Assembly: GCA_014376425.1 (NCBI GenBank)
Contig: JACMRO010000195.1
Coordinates: 1-7,338, forward strand
DNA from: Rubritepida sp.
GTDB lineage: Bacteria; Pseudomonadota; Alphaproteobacteria; Acetobacterales; Acetobacteraceae
DNA: 7,338 nt
Direction of reading: 5' to 3'
The translations under genes and the position numbers were made by a program. Of the stretch, positions 6,239 through 7,338 are shown piece by piece. The stretch's first letter is position 1. Every line of letters begins with the position of its first letter. Below the pieces are notes generated by a model. That model made no database searches. It was not told where the DNA came from and saw nothing but the letters and a program-made list of their open reading frames with translations.

Positions 6239-6308
6239 GCGCGCTGCCCGTAGCCGCTCAGCAGGGCCCGCCGCGCGCGAAGCTTGGCTCCTCACCTTAC
6301 CCACCGGG

Positions 6309-6326
6309 CAGCCCTACACTGGGCTG
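6309..6326 (-). terminator. Hairpin behind the 36-residue minus frame
   Basis: On the plus strand CAGCCC-TACACT-GGGCTG is a perfect 6-bp stem with a 6-base loop. It lies eight bases after the TAA (6335-6337) of the minus-strand micro-ORF, the right position for an end-of-gene hairpin. No T-run follows. Confidence 0.3.
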
Positions 6327-6334
6327 ATCTCGGC

Positions 6335-6445
6335 TTAGTCCGCTCCCACGACGACGTTGAGCAGCAGCGCTTTTTGAAGTGCGGGGTTGAGCCGTCGCAA
6401 CGCGTCCCGGGGGCGCTTTGGGCGTGGCCCCCCTGCTGCGGTCAC
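6335..6445 (-). CDS. 36-residue micro-ORF coupled by GTGA (hypothetical)
   Basis: It starts at GTG 6443-6445, inside the stop of the preceding minus frame (GTGA), and ends at TAA 6335-6337. The N-terminus is basic and Pro-rich; the second half, DALRRLNPALQKALLLNVVV, looks like a genuine amphipathic helix and protein C-terminus. It may be a separate microprotein coupled to the frame before it, or the displaced end of one frameshifted gene. No family is recognised. Confidence 0.3.
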   Translation of the reverse strand: MTAAGGPRPKRPRDALRRLNPALQKALLLNVVVGAD

Positions 6446-6612
6446 GCCAGGGCCAGCAGCGCCACGGGCACGTCCTCCAACGACGCGAGTAGGAAGGCTC
6501 GGGTGGCGTAGCGATTACAGAAGCGATTGCGCATGATGGTGAGCATCCCGCCCCACGTGGTGGTATCGGGGGTGAGAATTATCCGCGGCCCACGCGCCAG
6601 CACATCCCGCAC
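6442..6612 (-). CDS. Small hypothetical protein, GTG start, possibly a broken gene
   Basis: The frame is 56 residues from GTG 6610-6612, which has GGGGA four bases upstream on the minus strand. The protein reads VRDVLARGPRIILTPDTTTW, then GGMLTIMRNRFCNRYATRAF, and ends with a hydrophobic helix LLASLEDVPVALLALA. This looks like real coding: alternating strand/helix character and a sensible C-terminus. The frame stays open upstream to 6747 with no ATG, GTG or TTG before the GTG at 6612. In another frame an ATG at 6682 reads MLNLLHYLRPTESRSVR, which would join this frame after a single-base shift near 6640, so the locus may be a frameshifted gene of about 80 residues. No function can be assigned. 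Confidence 0.4.
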   Translation of the reverse strand: MRDVLARGPRIILTPDTTTWGGMLTIMRNRFCNRYATRAFLLASLEDVPVALLALA

Positions 6613-6767
6613 CAGATCCCCGGCATCGGCCGCGCACCGAACGAGACTCCGTAGGTCGAAGGTAATGCAAGAGATTGAGCATGCCGCTGAAATGGCGGCC
6701 TGATTTCCCCAAGGACACGGACGACGTACGCAGCGGAAACCGGGTAGTTACCGCCGCCCCGCATTTT
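6613..6767. other. Non-coding or degenerate stretch
   Basis: Apart from the possible upstream part of the broken minus-strand gene (to about 6682), I see no supported gene here. GC is lower than in the flanks (for example 6655-6690 and 6760-6785), as expected for intergenic DNA. Confidence 0.3.
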
Positions 6768-6785
6768 CGTTGTCAATTCACAACG
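6768..6785 (-). terminator. Hairpin behind the Pro-rich gene
   Basis: CGTTGT-CAATTC-ACAACG is a perfect 6-bp stem with a 6-base loop, seven bases after the stop of the Pro-rich gene on the minus strand. The sequence beyond it on that strand is AAAATG, not a T-run, so termination is unproven. Confidence 0.3.
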
Positions 6786-6792
6786 GTTGGCG

Positions 6793-7005
6793 TCACACCT
6801 CCATGGGTGTGGGGCCGGGCAGGCCTGTGTCGTCGGGCATGGGCGGAAGTTCGACTGGGGTCGGTTCGAGGGCTGGATCCTGCATCGGCGGCGGGATCGG
6901 CGATGGTTCCCGATCGGGTGCGGGCGGCGCCTCTGCGGGGCCCGAGGGCGGCGGGGTTTCGGGTGGCGACTTGGAGGGAAAGGGAAAGGGTTCGGGACTG
7001 GACAT
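6793..7005 (-). CDS. 70-residue proline-rich hypothetical protein
   Basis: About a third of the residues are proline, in repeated patterns of Pro with Glu, Ser, Met and Asp: SSPEPFPFPSKSPPETPPPS, then PSPIPPPMQDPALEPTP and LPPMPDDTGLPGP. There is no hydrophobic segment, and the protein is surely disordered. Short proteins of this style are common as hypotheticals in alphaproteobacteria, as far as I recall. ATG at 7003-7005 is where the Pro-rich composition begins; the frame is open to 7125, but that part is unlike it in composition. No Shine-Dalgarno is visible. The complementary strand reads as a Gly/Ser-rich frame, which is the shadow of the proline codons. Confidence 0.55.
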   Translation of the reverse strand: MSSPEPFPFPSKSPPETPPPSGPAEAPPAPDREPSPIPPPMQDPALEPTPVELPPMPDDTGLPGPTPMEV

Positions 7006-7098
7006 GAAGAGGAAACGCAGAACGGGCCAAAAGTTTCCAACCAGCTGACATTCCCTGAAAAGGAAACCTTCTGAACCATAAAGGGTTGGCCTGGAATC
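7006..7098. promoter_or_regulatory. Divergent spacer with repeated GGAAAC half-sites
   Basis: This AT-richer region lies between the Pro-rich gene (minus) and the right-edge gene (plus). GGAAAC occurs at 7011-7016 and 7062-7067 and inverted (GTTTCC) at 7033-7038. A second inverted pair is CCAACC (7037-7042) with GGTTGG (7084-7089). It is a likely promoter/operator region. CTGACA (7045-7050) resembles a -35 box, but no matching -10 box is clear. Confidence 0.35.
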
Positions 7099-7338
7099 AT
7101 GCTGCGCTGGTGTCGCGATCGCCACACCCGTCCCATGATCGGCTCGCGGCTTGCCACGACGCTCCGAGCGCTACTGGTCGCAGGCAGTGTGATCTGGGTG
7201 ACGCGGCACTGCACGCTGGGGGGGCGGTTGGCTTTCGCGCAAGCCGAGGCAAACTGCCGGGCACAGCTCGACGGCCTGGTGGCACGGGTGGATCAGGCCC
7301 CGATCGACCTTACGCTGGCCGATGGCACTGACGAGTCC
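7099..7338 (+). CDS. Membrane-anchored hypothetical protein (3' partial)
   Basis: The frame is open from ATG 7099-7101 to the right edge (80 codons, no stop). The N-terminus is basic (MLRWCRDRHTRPMIGSR). A hydrophobic stretch at about residues 18-35 (LATTLRALLVAGSVIWV) looks like a signal anchor. After it comes a soluble part with two Cys and the start of a charged helical region (CRAQLDGLVARVDQ). A second ATG at 7135 would shorten the basic leader. The ribosome site is weak (TGGAATC). No family is recognised from this fragment. Confidence 0.5.
   Translation, partial: MLRWCRDRHTRPMIGSRLATTLRALLVAGSVIWVTRHCTLGGRLAFAQAEANCRAQLDGLVARVDQAPIDLTLADGTDES

Noticed and set aside
6217..6340. Possible tRNA or small RNA in the GC-rich spacer
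   Set aside because: No cloverleaf arms or T-loop consensus could be placed; only the two isolated hairpins are visible.
6770..7048. Gly/Ser-rich plus-strand frame resembling a repeat protein
   Set aside because: It is exactly the complement of proline codons in the minus-strand gene, so the Gly repeats are a by-product.
6579..7214. A 211-codon minus-strand open frame
   Set aside because: It is an off-frame reading of the Pro-rich gene and of the micro-ORF region, with runs of Pro, Arg and Ser and no domain.

Overview
This is a high-GC, densely packed bacterial chromosome segment. The GC content, the comF–grxC neighbourhood typical of alphaproteobacteria, and the protein styles (GrxC with CPYC/SVPQ/GGCDDL, a Pro-rich 70-residue protein, a COG5553-like cupin) suggest an alphaproteobacterium, probably of the Acetobacteraceae/Rhodospirillales group. 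That placement is my inference. I see no rRNA, tRNA, CRISPR array or recognisable insertion sequence.

Layout. The left edge (1-725, +) is the C-terminal part of a calcineurin-like metallophosphatase resembling the phosphatase module of polynucleotide kinase-phosphatases. It has an odd Asp-to-Val change in metal motif I. It converges on a long minus-strand block. Read in transcription order, that block is: a 57-residue hydrophilic protein (5783-5610), a family 2 glycosyltransferase (5533-4454), a cupin of the thiol-dioxygenase type (4406-3798), a four-domain rhodanese protein (3801-2281), ComF (2303-1539), a 67-residue membrane microprotein (1492-1289) and glutaredoxin GrxC (1250-993). The cupin and rhodanese genes share a GTGA junction, and rhodanese and comF overlap by 23 bp. 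Cupin, rhodanese, comF and probably the rest therefore form one transcription unit, centred on thiol/sulfane-sulfur chemistry (cupin, rhodanese, glutaredoxin) with ComF as a passenger or partner.

Right of 5784 the window becomes a field of small genes. A divergent intergenic region precedes an ATGA-coupled plus-strand pair: a 45-residue membrane protein and a 52-residue charged protein. Facing them on the minus strand are two tiny GTGA-coupled reading frames (6612-6335) that lack ordinary ATG starts and are easy to miss. They may be real microproteins or the remains of one frameshifted gene. A Pro-rich 70-residue protein (7005-6793) diverges from a membrane-anchored hypothetical protein that runs off the right edge (7099 onward). 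The divergent spacer holds repeated GGAAAC half-sites.

A recurring feature is a short GC-rich inverted repeat close behind the stop codon of most transcription-unit ends. The best intrinsic-terminator candidate lies behind grxC. The most interesting items are the cupin/four-rhodanese operon with two degenerate rhodanese domains, the metallophosphatase with a missing metal ligand, and the cryptic coupled micro-ORFs at 6335-6612.
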